Assembly: GCA_964435115.1 (NCBI GenBank)
Contig: CAYSYM010000006.1
Span: 45,184 to 109,183 of the forward strand
Direction of reading: 5' to 3'
Length of the DNA stretch: 64,000 nt
Source of the DNA: CAYSYM01 sp964435115
Lineage (GTDB): Bacteria > Chloroflexota > UBA6077 > CF-72
Of the stretch, positions 34,772 to 43,846 are shown one piece after another (within the stretch, counting starts at the first letter, position 1; the number at the start of each line of letters is the position of its first letter). The notes under the pieces are model-generated. The model saw nothing but the letters and a program-made list of their open reading frames with translations, did no database searches and had not been told where the DNA came from. The position numbers and the translations under genes were made by a program.

Positions 34772-34864
34772 GTCATCCTGAACGCAGTGAAGGATCCGGC
34801 CCTCGCGGGCTGGCGACGGATGCTGCGCTTCCCTCGACGGATTCTGCGCTTCGCTCAGCATGAC
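34772..34864. repeat. Palindromic intergenic repeat (MITE-like, about 93 bp)
   Basis: The ends, 34772-34797 and 34839-34864, are inverted repeats that match at 20 of 26 positions and begin GTCATCCTGA / GTCATGCTGA. The right half also holds two direct copies of a 21-nt unit, at 34818-34838 and 34839-34859 (GGATKCTGCGCTTCSCTC). The end sequence resembles the widespread TCATYCTGAGCGMAGCGAAGGATC type of intergenic palindrome seen in many bacterial genomes. No transposase is present. Only one copy is evident in this window. Confidence 0.75.
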
Positions 34865-34951
34865 AGCCGGGCACGCGGTCTCGTGAAGCACCTGGCGGCG
34901 CGACAGCCAGGGATGCCACGCGGTGCTGAGCTGCCGTCATCTGGCTGGATC

Positions 34952-34968
34952 TGCTAGCATTGCAAGCA
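34952..34968 (+). promoter_or_regulatory. Candidate antitoxin operator overlapping a -10 box
   Basis: The 17-bp sequence TGCTAGCATTGCAAGCA is a near-perfect palindrome: arms TGCTAGCA and TGCAAGCA differ by one pair around a central T. It contains TAGCAT (34955-34960), a plausible -10 box, and lies 22 bp before the antitoxin ATG. Half-sites of the form TGCTANCA recall the FitAB operator (TGCTATCA). Confidence 0.55.
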
Positions 34969-34990
34969 TCCAGGGTGGAGGTGCAGTCGC

Positions 34991-35230
34991 ATGCCAGTGG
35001 TGACGGTTCGCCGCCTGCCGGTAGAGATCCACCGCGCGCTCAAGCTGCGTGCTGCCCGGCATGGGCGGAGCACTGAGGCCGAAATCCGTGCAATTCTGGA
35101 AGAAGCGGTGCGCCCTGAGGCGCGCGTCAAGATCGGGTCGGCGCTGGCGGCCTTCGGCCAGCGCTTCGGCGGGCCGGATCTCACCACCGTCCGCGACCCG
35201 ACGCCGACAGAGCCGGCGGAGTTCACGTGA
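34991..35230 (+). CDS. FitA-like ribbon-helix-helix antitoxin
   Basis: The 79-residue protein begins with a ribbon-helix-helix DNA-binding domain: beta strand VVTVRRLP (residues 3-10), helix VEIHRALKLRAARHG (11-25), then RSTEAEIRAILEEAV (26-40). The C-terminal tail, rich in Pro, Thr and Glu, would wrap the toxin. The pattern matches FitA/VapB antitoxins. GGAGGTG at 34976-34982 precedes the ATG. It overlaps the PIN toxin gene by 4 bp (GTGA), the usual arrangement for autoregulated pairs. Confidence 0.88.
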   Translation: MPVVTVRRLPVEIHRALKLRAARHGRSTEAEIRAILEEAVRPEARVKIGSALAAFGQRFGGPDLTTVRDPTPTEPAEFT

Positions 35231-35649
35231 TCGTCCTGGATACAAACGTCGTCTCGGAGCCGATCAAGCCCCATGGCAGCCCCGCCGTTCAGGCCTGGCT
35301 GGACCGCCAGGCGGCTGAGACGTTGTACCTCACGGCGACGAGCCTGGCGGAGCTGCTGGTCGGCGTGGCGCTCCTGCCGCAGGGCCAGCGGAAAGCGGGG
35401 CTGGAGGCGGCGCTCACGGAGCTCCTGGCGCTCCTGTTCGGATCGCGCATTCTGCCGTTCGACCAGCGCGCCGCGCAGGCCTACGCGCCCCTGGTCGGGC
35501 GCGCCCGAGCGAGCGGCCGCAGCATCTCTGTCGCGGACGCGCAGATCGCGGCCATCGCGACCGTGCACGGGTTCACCGTGGCGACCCGGGATACTGCGCC
35601 CTTCGTGGCTGTGGGCGTGCCGGTTATCAACCCGTGGCGCGAGGATTGA
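35227..35649 (+). CDS. FitB-like PIN-domain toxin (VapC family)
   Basis: The 140-residue protein is a complete PIN-domain ribonuclease. The acidic metal-binding residues are present: Asp5 in VLDTNVVSE, the Glu in TATSLAELLVGVALLP, the Asp in SVADAQIAAIA and the late Asp in VATRDTAPF. FDQRAAQAYAPLVGRAR is typical of the FitB subgroup. Toxins of this kind cut specific RNAs when freed from the antitoxin. Its GTG start overlaps the antitoxin stop by 4 bp. The RNA target is unknown. Confidence 0.9.
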   Translation: MIVLDTNVVSEPIKPHGSPAVQAWLDRQAAETLYLTATSLAELLVGVALLPQGQRKAGLEAALTELLALLFGSRILPFDQRAAQAYAPLVGRARASGRSISVADAQIAAIATVHGFTVATRDTAPFVAVGVPVINPWRED

Positions 35650-35740
35650 GTCGCGGCGGCGAGAGCGCGGGCGCTCCGGCCGGCAGTGGCGCGCGCCGGG
35701 CGTGACGGGGTGAGGGCGAGCGCGCCGGTGGTGGGCGCGC

Positions 35741-36256
35741 TCAGAAGCGGATGAGGGAGATCACGTCGTAGCCACGCAGGCGGTCGCGCCCCTTGAGGAA
35801 GTCCAGCTCCACCAGGAACGCGACCGCGACGACTTCACCCTTGAGCCGCTCGATCAGCTCCACCGTGGCAGAGACGGTGCCGCCGGTGGCAAGGAGGTCG
35901 TCGACGACGAGCACACGCTGGCCGGGGTGGATGGCGTCGCTGTGCAGCTCCAGCGTGTTGGTGCCGTACTCCAGCTCGTACTCGGTGCTGATCGTCGGCC
36001 CGGGGAGCTTGCCGAGTTTGCGCACGGGGACGAACCCGACCCCCAGGAGGTAGGCGATCGGGGCGGCGAAGATGAACCCGCGCGACTCCATGCCGATAAC
36101 CGCGTCGACCCGGTACGGTCTGATCCGCTCGAGGAGCTGGTCGATCGCCTGGTGGAAGGCGGGACCGTTATTCAGCAGTGTTGTGATGTCCTTGAAGACG
36201 ATGCCCTTCTTCGGAAAATCGGCGATGTCGCGGATTAACGGGGCAAGCTCGAGCAT
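35741..36256 (-). CDS. apt: Adenine phosphoribosyltransferase
   Basis: The 171-residue enzyme converts adenine and PRPP to AMP. It has the N-terminal FPKKGIVFKDITTLL block, MESRGFIFAAPIAYLLGVGFVPVRKLGKLP, and the PRPP-binding motif VLVVDDLLATGGTVSA. The length is normal. Its substrate adenine is exactly the by-product of the methylthioadenosine phosphorylase encoded 4 kb away on the same strand, so it plausibly completes that salvage. It follows the rRNA methyltransferase gene after a 152-bp gap in which I see no gene. Confidence 0.96.
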   Translation of the reverse strand: MLELAPLIRDIADFPKKGIVFKDITTLLNNGPAFHQAIDQLLERIRPYRVDAVIGMESRGFIFAAPIAYLLGVGFVPVRKLGKLPGPTISTEYELEYGTNTLELHSDAIHPGQRVLVVDDLLATGGTVSATVELIERLKGEVVAVAFLVELDFLKGRDRLRGYDVISLIRF

Positions 36257-36408
36257 GTGCGGGTCCTCACCTGACCTGAGAGGTGGCCGGGGACTGGAAA
36301 GCCGTCGAACGCCCTATCGCCAGGCCTGGGCGCTTCGCGCTCGAATGTCGGCAGACTGAGCGCGGGGACGGCGCCTGCGCCGGTGGTCCCACACCCTGGC
36401 CCGCGGGC

Positions 36409-37404
36409 TCAGTCCAAGGCAACGGCCTGCACCTTGAGGTACGGCTCGGAACGTGGGGGCACGGGGAAATCGATCGCAGGCTCATGCCAGCGCTTCAGCA
36501 CGCGGAACCGCCGGCCTGCCGCTCGCAGCCCTTCCTCGACTAGGTCGGAGAAGCGGGCCGCCGCGATTCCGGCGTGGTTGGTCGCCGCCAACAGGATACC
36601 CCGATTGGTGAGCGCCTGGACGCTCGCCGTGACCAGACGGGGGTAGTCCCGCTCAGCGGCGAAGGTCCGGCGACGGGTGGTGCCGAAGGTGGGCGGGTCG
36701 AGAACCACGAAGTCGAAGCGCTCCTCCCGGCGGGTGAAGCGCGCCAGCCAATCGAGCGCGTCGCCGTAGACGAAGTCGCGGGTCTCAGGCACGAGGCCGT
36801 TGAGCGCGTAGTTCTCCCTGCCCCACGCCAGCGAGGCTCTGGACGCGTCGACGTTGAGCACGCGCGCGGCGCCACCGAGGGTGGCGCAGACGCCGAACCC
36901 GCAGGCGTAGGCGAAGAGGTTCAGCACGGTGCGACCTCGGGCCTGCAGCCGCACCCAGGCGCGGACGTCGCGCATGTCGAGGAAGAGCCCGACGGAGAGG
37001 CCCTCACCGGGGCGAATGAGATAGCGGACGCCATGCTCGTGGACGACCACGGACGCGATCGGTGTGCCCCACTCCGACGTGGCGGGTGCCAGGGCGGCTC
37101 GCTGCGCCGCGGTCAAGCGGCTCGCCTGTTCGGGGCGCAGCTTGGCGTAGACCGCACGGACGGGCTGGAAGGCAGCGGCCAGCGCCTCGAAGAGGCCCGG
37201 GGTGCGCAGGGCGGGGTCGTACAGGTGGGCGACGAGGGCGTCGCCGAACCGGTCGACGACCAGGCCCGGTAGCCCGTCGCCGGCGCCATTGACCAGCCGG
37301 TAGGTGGTCGTATCGCCGCGTCGGGCCAGTGGCTGGCGTCGCTGCGCGGCGCGTTCGAGCACCGGGCGGAGGCCGGCCGGACCCGGCGGGCTGAGATTCA
37401 CCAC
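36409..37404 (-). CDS. Class I SAM-dependent 23S rRNA methyltransferase, RlmI-like
   Basis: The 331-residue protein resembles RlmI-type enzymes that make 5-methylcytosine in 23S rRNA. It has the central LVNGAGDGLPGLVVDRFGD strand region, GLFLDMRD, SAM motif I VLNLFAYACGFGVCA and motif IV FVVLDPPTF. The N-terminal PUA domain found in full-length RlmI is absent or much reduced. The start is ambiguous: two in-frame GTGs lie at 37404 and 37401, with an AGGTG upstream; the frame is open to 37704, where it only overlaps the ABC transporter gene in another frame. It overlaps nothing real, 79 bp after the transporter stop. Confidence 0.85.
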   Translation of the reverse strand: MVNLSPPGPAGLRPVLERAAQRRQPLARRGDTTTYRLVNGAGDGLPGLVVDRFGDALVAHLYDPALRTPGLFEALAAAFQPVRAVYAKLRPEQASRLTAAQRAALAPATSEWGTPIASVVVHEHGVRYLIRPGEGLSVGLFLDMRDVRAWVRLQARGRTVLNLFAYACGFGVCATLGGAARVLNVDASRASLAWGRENYALNGLVPETRDFVYGDALDWLARFTRREERFDFVVLDPPTFGTTRRRTFAAERDYPRLVTASVQALTNRGILLAATNHAGIAAARFSDLVEEGLRAAGRRFRVLKRWHEPAIDFPVPPRSEPYLKVQAVALD

Positions 37405-37483
37405 CGGCTCGGCACCTGGGCGCCGGCGCGCAGAGTGTACAAGGGGTATACCAGCCTCTGGCGGAGCGTGCGGCGGGTCACAC

Positions 37484-39448
37484 TCAGCGGTAGGAGGACG
37501 CCTGGAGGTTGAACAGGTCGGCATAGCGGCCGCCCAGCGCGAGCAGCTCGGCGTGGGTGCCGTGCTCGACCAGCCGACCGGCTTCGAGCACGAGGATGCG
37601 GTCGGCTCGCCGGACGGTGGAGAAGCGGTGCGAGATGAAGACGGCTGTCCGGCCCTGGGTGAGCTCGCGGAAGCGGGAGAACAGCTCGTACTCCGCCTGG
37701 GCATCCAGAGCCGCGGACGGCTCGTCCAGGATCAGCACCTGCGCCTCGCGCATGAAGGCGCGTGCCAGAGCGACCTTCTGCCACTCACCGCCGCTGAGCT
37801 GGGTCCCGCCGTCGAACCACTTGCCGAGCACGGTCTCGTACCCCTCGGGGAGCTGCTCGATGATGGGGGCGGCGCCGCTCTTGTCCGCCGCACCGGCCAC
37901 GGCCGCAAGGTCGTCGAGTCGTTCGGCATGCCCGACGCCGATGTTCTCGCGGGCGGAAAGCTGGTAGGCCACGTAGTCCTGGAAGAGCACGCCGAACTGC
38001 CGCCGCAGCTCCACCGGGTCATACTCGCGCGCGTCCCGGCCGTCGATCAGCACCTGGCCCTGCTGCGGGTCGTACAGGCGTGCCAGCAGCTTCACCAGCG
38101 TCGTCTTCCCGGCGCCGTTGTGGCCGACGATGGCGACGGCCTCACCGGGCTGGACGGTGAAGCTGACGTCCTCGAGCGCCGGCGTATCGTGCCCCTCGTA
38201 GGCGTAGGTTACGTGGCGGAACTCGATGCCCTCGCGGAAGGGGCGCCGGACCGGGACGGGGCTGGCCGGGGCGACGACGCTCGGCTGGAGGTCCAGCAGC
38301 TCGAAGAGGGTGGCGAGGTAGAGCTGGTGCTCGTACATCGTCTGGAACCCGCCCAGGAGCGCCAGGAAGGCGTTGCTCACGCCATCCGCCGCCTGGACGT
38401 AGAGGGTCAGATCGCCCACGGTGACCCGCCCGGTCAGGGCGCGGAAGGCGACGTACAGGAACGTGAGGCCGCTGGCGAGCACGGTGAGCATCGACCAGGC
38501 CGCGCCCGCCAGGTAGCGCCGGACCACCAGCGCCCGGTTCTGCGCGTAGTAACGCTCGAAGAGCTGCTGGAAGCGATCGATGAAGAAGTCGCCCAGGGTG
38601 AAGAGCTTGATCTCCTTGTTGTAGGTGTCAGTGGTGAGGACGGTCGTCAGGTAGCCCATCATGCGCCGCAGGGGCGATTGGTGGCGCATCAGCTGGTAGC
38701 CCTGCCAGCCGTAGCGCGCGTTCGAGACGAACGCCGGGATGGGGGCGAGGAGCGCGGCGAGCGCGATGACCCAGCCAAGGTTGGCCAGCAGGACCAGCAT
38801 GGAGGTGAAGGTGAGCGCCTGGCGCACCAGGCCGAAGGCCGTCTGCACCATGAGCACGGGCCGGAACGTGGCTTCGCGCTGCACCTGCTGGATCAGGTCG
38901 TAGAACTTGGGACGCTCGAAGTACGCCAGGTCGAGCTGGTTGGCGTGGCGCATGAGGGTGAGCTGGATCCGGTTGGTCACGCGCTCCTGGAGGAGCTGCT
39001 GGCAGATGTTGGCGAGGGTGCTGCCGACGTTGGCGAGCGCGCCGATCCCGAACTGGGCGGCGACGAGCAGGGCGACCCGCGGCAGCGCCAGCAAGCCGGC
39101 CTGGGCCGTGACCGCGAGCACGACCTCGTCGACCAGGAGCTTCGCCAGCCAGACCCGTGCTGCGGGAAGCGCGCCCTGGGCCAGGTTGAGCAGGGCGAGG
39201 GCGACGGTGAGACCCGGATGCGCCCCCCAGACCAGCCCGAGCACCCGTCTGAAGCCGGCCCACGTGCTGCGGGTGTTGGCCCACAGCGTGCCGGGCGACC
39301 AGCCTGGCTTCTCGTCGCCGGTGCTCCCGTCGTGCGAGACCTCCGGCCCGGCGCCTCCGGTCAGACCCACGCGGGCGGCGGCCGCGCTGCCGTTGCGGCG
39401 GCCGCGGCTCCATCCGTGCGGGGGCCCCTCGAACCGCTGGAACATCAT
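37484..39448 (-). CDS. ABC transporter, fused permease and ATPase (exporter type)
   Basis: The 654-residue half-transporter has a six-helix membrane domain (about 65-375) and a C-terminal ATPase. The Walker A motif GHNGAGKTT lies near residue 443, the ABC signature LSGGEWQKV near 551 (Glu where Gln is usual), Walker B VLILDEPSAALD near 573, and the H-loop ISHRFSTVR near 605. It would work as a homodimer exporting lipids, peptides or drugs. It lies 109 bp downstream of mfd. The N-terminal 45 residues are low in complexity, so a later start cannot be excluded. No substrate clue is in the context. Confidence 0.92.
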   Translation of the reverse strand: MMFQRFEGPPHGWSRGRRNGSAAAARVGLTGGAGPEVSHDGSTGDEKPGWSPGTLWANTRSTWAGFRRVLGLVWGAHPGLTVALALLNLAQGALPAARVWLAKLLVDEVVLAVTAQAGLLALPRVALLVAAQFGIGALANVGSTLANICQQLLQERVTNRIQLTLMRHANQLDLAYFERPKFYDLIQQVQREATFRPVLMVQTAFGLVRQALTFTSMLVLLANLGWVIALAALLAPIPAFVSNARYGWQGYQLMRHQSPLRRMMGYLTTVLTTDTYNKEIKLFTLGDFFIDRFQQLFERYYAQNRALVVRRYLAGAAWSMLTVLASGLTFLYVAFRALTGRVTVGDLTLYVQAADGVSNAFLALLGGFQTMYEHQLYLATLFELLDLQPSVVAPASPVPVRRPFREGIEFRHVTYAYEGHDTPALEDVSFTVQPGEAVAIVGHNGAGKTTLVKLLARLYDPQQGQVLIDGRDAREYDPVELRRQFGVLFQDYVAYQLSARENIGVGHAERLDDLAAVAGAADKSGAAPIIEQLPEGYETVLGKWFDGGTQLSGGEWQKVALARAFMREAQVLILDEPSAALDAQAEYELFSRFRELTQGRTAVFISHRFSTVRRADRILVLEAGRLVEHGTHAELLALGGRYADLFNLQASSYR

Positions 39449-39483
39449 CGGTGGTCCCGGCCTCTCCTCCGGAGGGCGCGCCA

Positions 39484-39544
39484 GCTCAGCCGCGGCTGAG
39501 CGCTTCGCGCTTCCTCCTCAATTGTGGCCCAGGCACGTGGGCCA
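39484..39544. other. Two hairpins between mfd and the ABC transporter gene
   Basis: An 18-bp perfect palindrome (GCTCAGCC/GGCTGAGC arms) spans 39484-39501. A second inverted repeat, TGGCCCA/TGGGCCA with a 6-nt loop, spans 39525-39544, 13 nt after the mfd stop. Neither has a U-tract on the minus strand, so factor-independent termination is unlikely, but they could attenuate or protect the transcript end. Confidence 0.35.
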
Positions 39545-39557
39545 CATCTGTGCCGGA

Positions 39558-42500
39558 TCATGCCGTGCCTTCGCCCACGTGCCTGGGCAGGGACTCGATC
39601 AGCGTATAGAGCCGGCCCATCCACCCGCTGCCCTCGCCGCGCGGCATCCGCACCTGGTTGCTGCCCTTCTTGAGGGGAGCCCCGACCGCGCGGCCGAGCC
39701 GCTCGACGTCGAGGATGAGGAGCCGGTCGAAGCGCACCACCACTTCGCCGTCGGTGGCGGCCACCTCTTCCACGCCCGCCTCGGCGGCGCGCAGGCGCAG
39801 GCTGGTGGTATACACGAGGTGCTGGGCCGGCTCGGGTAGCGGCCCGAAGCGGTCCTCCAGCTCGGACACCAGGTTGGCGAGCTGGCGGTCATCTTCGACG
39901 GCTGAGACGCGCTGGTAGAGGCGCAGACGCACCGCGTCGTCGACGACGTACTCGGGCGGGATGAAGGCACTCAGCGGTAGATCGAGCGACGTCGGGGCGG
40001 CAGCCACCGGGCGCCGGATGGCGCCGTTCGTGCCCGCGTCGTGGCGAGTACGGAGGAGCTCCACCTGCTCGGCCAGCAGCCGGGTGTAGAGGTCGAAGCC
40101 GACCGCGGCGATGTGGCCGCTCTGAGCCGCGCCGAGCAGGTTGCCCGCCCCACGGATCTCGAGGTCCTTCATGGCGATGCGGAAGCCGGCCCCGAGCTCG
40201 GTCGCCTCGAAGATCGTCCTCAAACGTGCGCTGGCCTCCTGTGAAAGCTGGAGGTCGCGCGTGTAGAGGAAGTACGCGTAGGCGCGCGCGGCACTTCGGC
40301 CCACACGGCCGCGGAGCTGGTAGAGCTGCGCGAGCCCGAAGCGGTGCGCGTTGTTCACGACGAGGGTATTGGCGTTCGGGATGTCCAGGCCGGACTCGAT
40401 AATAGTTGTGCACACGAGCACGTCACACTCCCCCTCGGCGAACGCGAGCATGGCCGATTCGAGCTGCTCCTCGGGCATCTGACCGTGGGCCACGAGGAGC
40501 CTGGCGGTGGGGACCAGGCGCCGCAAGCGGTTCGCCATCGTCTCGATCCCGTGCACCCGGTTGTGGACGAAGTACACCTGGCCGCCCCGGTCGATCTCGC
40601 GCAGGATCGCCTCGCGCACGAGCCCATCCTCGTACTCGGCCACGTAGGTGCGGACGGGCAGGCGGGCCTCTGGCGGCGTGTCGATCACGCTCATGTCGCG
40701 CACGCCGACGAGCCCCATGTGGAGCGTGCGCGGGATGGGCGTGGCGGTCAGCGTGAGGACGTCCACTTCGCGGCGGAGCTGCTTCAGCCGCTCCTTGTGG
40801 GCCACGCCGAAGCGCTGCTCCTCGTCGATGATGGCCAGGCCGAGGTCCTTGAAGCGCACGTCCCGCTGGACCAGCCGGTGGGTGCCGATGCAGATGTCCA
40901 CGCGTCCGCTGGCCAGCGCTTCCAGGATCTGCCGCTGCTCACGCTCCGAGCGGAAGCGCGAGAGCATCTCGACGCGTACCGGGAAGGGAGCGAGCCGGTC
41001 GCGGAAGGTGTGGTAGTGCTGCTGCGCGAGGACCGTGGTGGGCACGAGAACGGCGACCTGCTTGCCGTCCTGGACGGCCTTGAACGCGGCGCGCAGCGCC
41101 ACCTCCGTCTTCCCGAAGCCGACGTCGCCGACGAGCAGCCGGTCCATGGGCCTGGCCCGCTGCATGTCAGCCTTGACGTCCTGGATCGCCTGCACCTGGT
41201 CGGCCGTCTCGACGAACGGGAAGCTGGCCTCCAGCTCGGCCTGCCAGGTGGTGTCGCCCGAGTAGGGGTGCCCCGGCACCGACTGGCGCGTGGCGTAGAG
41301 GTCCATCAGGTCGTGGGCGATATCGCGCACCGAGCGCCGGACCCGGGCCTTCGCGCGCATCCACTCGCCGCTGCCGAGGCGCGTGAGCGAGGGCGCGACG
41401 TCGCCCGAGCCGATGTAGCGGGCCACCCGGTCGGCCTGGGAGATGGGGACGTAGAGCCGGTCGCCATCGGCGTATTCGAGGAGGAGGAACTCTGCCTGAC
41501 CTGGCGGGGTGCGCTGGGGGCGCACGGCCAGGTCGGGGGTGAACCCGATCGCGGTCCGAACGAGCCCGCCGAAGCGGGCGATGCCGTGGTCGGCGTGGAC
41601 GACGAGGTCGCCTGGCGCGAGGTCAGCTACGAACGCCTCGCGGGTGGACGAGGCATCCTGGGAGGCGCGCTGGGTCGGCGCGGCGCGACGCTGCTTCGTC
41701 CAGCCGAAGATCTCGCTGTCGGTGAAGAGGTCGAAGCCAAGGTCGTCCGAGCGCCACCCCTCGCGCAGCAGCCCGTGCACCAGGGTGATTGGGCCGAGGC
41801 CGGCGGGCACCTCGGCGGCCTCGGGTGTGTGGGTCCCCAGGTCTTCGAGCAGCTCCTTGATTCGGCTCGTCTGCTGGGTCACGACGACCGCACGCCGGTC
41901 GGCGTGGCCAGCCGCGACGCGTTGCAGGAAGGCCTCCACCCGTCCACCGAACCTGGGCGCGTGCTCGAAGGGCAGGGGGTTTATATCCGGGTCGAAGCCG
42001 ACGTGGAGCGTGGCGACGGCGCGCCGCTCGACGGCACGAACCGCCGTTGCCCAGTCGCGGTAGGGCGGGGCCAAGCCGGGTGGCACTTCGCCGCGGTCCA
42101 GGAGATCGGCGTAGAGCTGCTCCACCTGCTGCTCGAACTCACGCGCCGCCGCGGCCACCGCGGTTGGATCGACGAGGACCAGGAGCCCGTCATCGGGCAG
42201 GTAGTCCAGGAGCGTGGCGGAACCGAGGAAGCCACGGTAGAAGTCGAGGGTCGGGAACGCCTGGCCCTCGCGGAGCAGGCGCAGGTCGCGCTCGAACGGG
42301 CCGCGGAACTGGCAGCGGAGCGTCTCCAGGTCGAGCGAGAGGGCGAGCGGGGCGGGGAGCACCTCGTGGGCCAGGCCGACGTCGGCGGCTTCGAGCTGCT
42401 CGACTGATCGCTGCGTGGCCGGATCGAACAGGCGAATGGTGTCTACCTCGTCGCCCCAGAACTCGAGGCGGAGCGGCTGCCCGCCGGGAGGGAAGATGTC

Positions 42501-43145
42501 CAGGATGCCGCCGCGCCGGCTGAACAGGCCGGGCTGGTCGACGAGCGGCGAGGGCTCGTAGCCGAGGCGAAGCCAGGCTTCCACCAAGCGGTTCGGCGCG
42601 ATTGTCTGGCCCCGCCAGAGGTGCAAGGAGCTGGCGCGGAGCTCGCGTGGGTCGGCGAGGAGGTCCAGGGCGGCGCGCGCCGAGGTGACGACCAGGGGGG
42701 CCTCGCGGGCCAGCGGCCCAGCCGAGCCTCGCGGGCTTGGCGCACCCAAGGGTGTGTGCGCCGCGCTCAGGCCGTGGATGGCGGCGAGCCGGTCGGCCAG
42801 CTTGTCCGGGTCGTTGGGGAGGTAGTCGTACGGGAGGGCGTCGGTCTCCGGGAAGAGACGCACTGCGTGCGGATCGACGGCCCAGGCGCGCAGCTCGTCC
42901 ACGTAATGCCGGGCGTCAGCGGGGCGGGGGGTGACGACCAGCGTGGGCCGTCGAAGGGCGTCGTGAAGGGCGGCGAGGGCGTAGGGACGCGCCGGCGTGA
43001 TGGCCGAGAGGCAGACCGGTGCGTGACCCTCACGAGGCCGGTCCCCATCCGCGGTGGGCGCACGTCGCCCAGCCTGGGCGGCGTCCAGGAGTGAGCGGAA
43101 AGAGGGATGCCCTTGTAGACGAGGGAGCAGCCGCTGAAGCCGCAT
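39558..43145 (-). CDS. mfd: Transcription-repair coupling factor
   Basis: The 1195-residue protein frees RNA polymerase stalled at DNA damage and recruits UvrA. Domains in order are the UvrB-like module (first 300 residues, with the LVDQPGLFSRRGGILDIFPPG sequence), the polymerase-interacting CarD-like domain near 505-600 (APGDLVVHADHGIARFGGL), the RecG-like translocase with Walker A GDVGFGKTEV near 670 and DEEQRFG near 773, and the C-terminal TRCF domain from about 1065. I start at the ATG at 43145; the frame continues upstream only across pth. No Shine-Dalgarno sequence precedes it, and a TACAAC box 8 nt upstream may again mean a leaderless message. Confidence 0.97.
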   Translation of the reverse strand: MRLQRLLPRLQGHPSFRSLLDAAQAGRRAPTADGDRPREGHAPVCLSAITPARPYALAALHDALRRPTLVVTPRPADARHYVDELRAWAVDPHAVRLFPETDALPYDYLPNDPDKLADRLAAIHGLSAAHTPLGAPSPRGSAGPLAREAPLVVTSARAALDLLADPRELRASSLHLWRGQTIAPNRLVEAWLRLGYEPSPLVDQPGLFSRRGGILDIFPPGGQPLRLEFWGDEVDTIRLFDPATQRSVEQLEAADVGLAHEVLPAPLALSLDLETLRCQFRGPFERDLRLLREGQAFPTLDFYRGFLGSATLLDYLPDDGLLVLVDPTAVAAAAREFEQQVEQLYADLLDRGEVPPGLAPPYRDWATAVRAVERRAVATLHVGFDPDINPLPFEHAPRFGGRVEAFLQRVAAGHADRRAVVVTQQTSRIKELLEDLGTHTPEAAEVPAGLGPITLVHGLLREGWRSDDLGFDLFTDSEIFGWTKQRRAAPTQRASQDASSTREAFVADLAPGDLVVHADHGIARFGGLVRTAIGFTPDLAVRPQRTPPGQAEFLLLEYADGDRLYVPISQADRVARYIGSGDVAPSLTRLGSGEWMRAKARVRRSVRDIAHDLMDLYATRQSVPGHPYSGDTTWQAELEASFPFVETADQVQAIQDVKADMQRARPMDRLLVGDVGFGKTEVALRAAFKAVQDGKQVAVLVPTTVLAQQHYHTFRDRLAPFPVRVEMLSRFRSEREQRQILEALASGRVDICIGTHRLVQRDVRFKDLGLAIIDEEQRFGVAHKERLKQLRREVDVLTLTATPIPRTLHMGLVGVRDMSVIDTPPEARLPVRTYVAEYEDGLVREAILREIDRGGQVYFVHNRVHGIETMANRLRRLVPTARLLVAHGQMPEEQLESAMLAFAEGECDVLVCTTIIESGLDIPNANTLVVNNAHRFGLAQLYQLRGRVGRSAARAYAYFLYTRDLQLSQEASARLRTIFEATELGAGFRIAMKDLEIRGAGNLLGAAQSGHIAAVGFDLYTRLLAEQVELLRTRHDAGTNGAIRRPVAAAPTSLDLPLSAFIPPEYVVDDAVRLRLYQRVSAVEDDRQLANLVSELEDRFGPLPEPAQHLVYTTSLRLRAAEAGVEEVAATDGEVVVRFDRLLILDVERLGRAVGAPLKKGSNQVRMPRGEGSGWMGRLYTLIESLPRHVGEGTA

Positions 43146-43207
43146 GTGGCACAGTTGTAGCGGAAGCCGGCGCTTCGGAGGCCGAGTAGTTGGGGGCGCC
43201 GGGGTGT

Positions 43208-43798
43208 CTACCCGTTGAAGGCATTCATCGCGGCGACCGGGCCCTGTGTCGCCCAAGCGAGCGCTGCGTCGGCGGCCCGGGCCACGCTGGCGGCCGCCAG
43301 CAGCCGCTGCATCTCGTCGAAGGCGCTCAAGACGTACTCGCGCGCGTCGCGGCCGCCGGCCTGGCCAATCCCGATGCGGAGGCGCGGGAAGTCCTCGGTA
43401 GCGAGCTGGGCGACGATGTTCCGCATCCCGTTGTGGGTGCCTGGGCTCCCGCGCTCGCGCAGCCGCAGCGTCCCAAGTGGGAGATCCATGTCGTCGTAGA
43501 TCACCAGCACCTGGGCGGGAGTGAGGTCGAGCCGGTCGAGGAGGGCGGAGACGGCGAGGCCGCTGCGGTTCACGTAGGTCTGGGGCTTCGCCACGACGAT
43601 TGGCGTGTCGCCGACGCGCCCGGCCGCCACGAGGCTGTGGAGCTGCTGGCGCTGGTCGAGCCAGACCCCGCCAAGGCGGGTGGCCACGACGTCGGCACAT
43701 CGGAATCCGACGTTGTGCCGCGTCTCGGCGTAGGCCTGGCCGGGGTTCCCCAGCCCCACGACCAAGCGGCGGCGCGCTGGCGGCTCCGCCCGAACCAT
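43208..43798 (-). CDS. pth: Peptidyl-tRNA hydrolase
   Basis: The enzyme recycles peptidyl-tRNA dropped from ribosomes. It has the N-terminal VGLGNPGQAYAETRHNVGF block with the catalytic His, QTYVNRSGLAVSAL, YDDMDLPLGTLRLRERGSPGTHNGMRN with the catalytic Asp and substrate-binding Asn, and PRLRIGIGQ. I choose the ATG at 43798 (196 residues), 14 residues before VGLGNPG; ATGs at 43858 and 43870 would add non-conserved residues and run into the divergent antitoxin remnant. It lies 62 bp upstream of mfd on the same strand. Confidence 0.95.
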   Translation of the reverse strand: MVRAEPPARRRLVVGLGNPGQAYAETRHNVGFRCADVVATRLGGVWLDQRQQLHSLVAAGRVGDTPIVVAKPQTYVNRSGLAVSALLDRLDLTPAQVLVIYDDMDLPLGTLRLRERGSPGTHNGMRNIVAQLATEDFPRLRIGIGQAGGRDAREYVLSAFDEMQRLLAAASVARAADAALAWATQGPVAAMNAFNG

Positions 43799-43846
43799 CT
43801 CCAGCGGGTCTGCCTGGACAGGGCGGAGTCGCAGCCTCCGCAGCCG

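Larger units (their letters stand above)
34587..34990. other. Intergenic region with a palindromic repeat and a toxin-antitoxin operator
   Basis: These 404 bases lie between the flavoprotein gene (leftward) and the FitA-like antitoxin gene (rightward). They hold a repeat element (34772-34864) and the antitoxin operator/-10 region (34952-34968), each listed separately. I see no gene in the remaining sequence. Confidence 0.6.
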
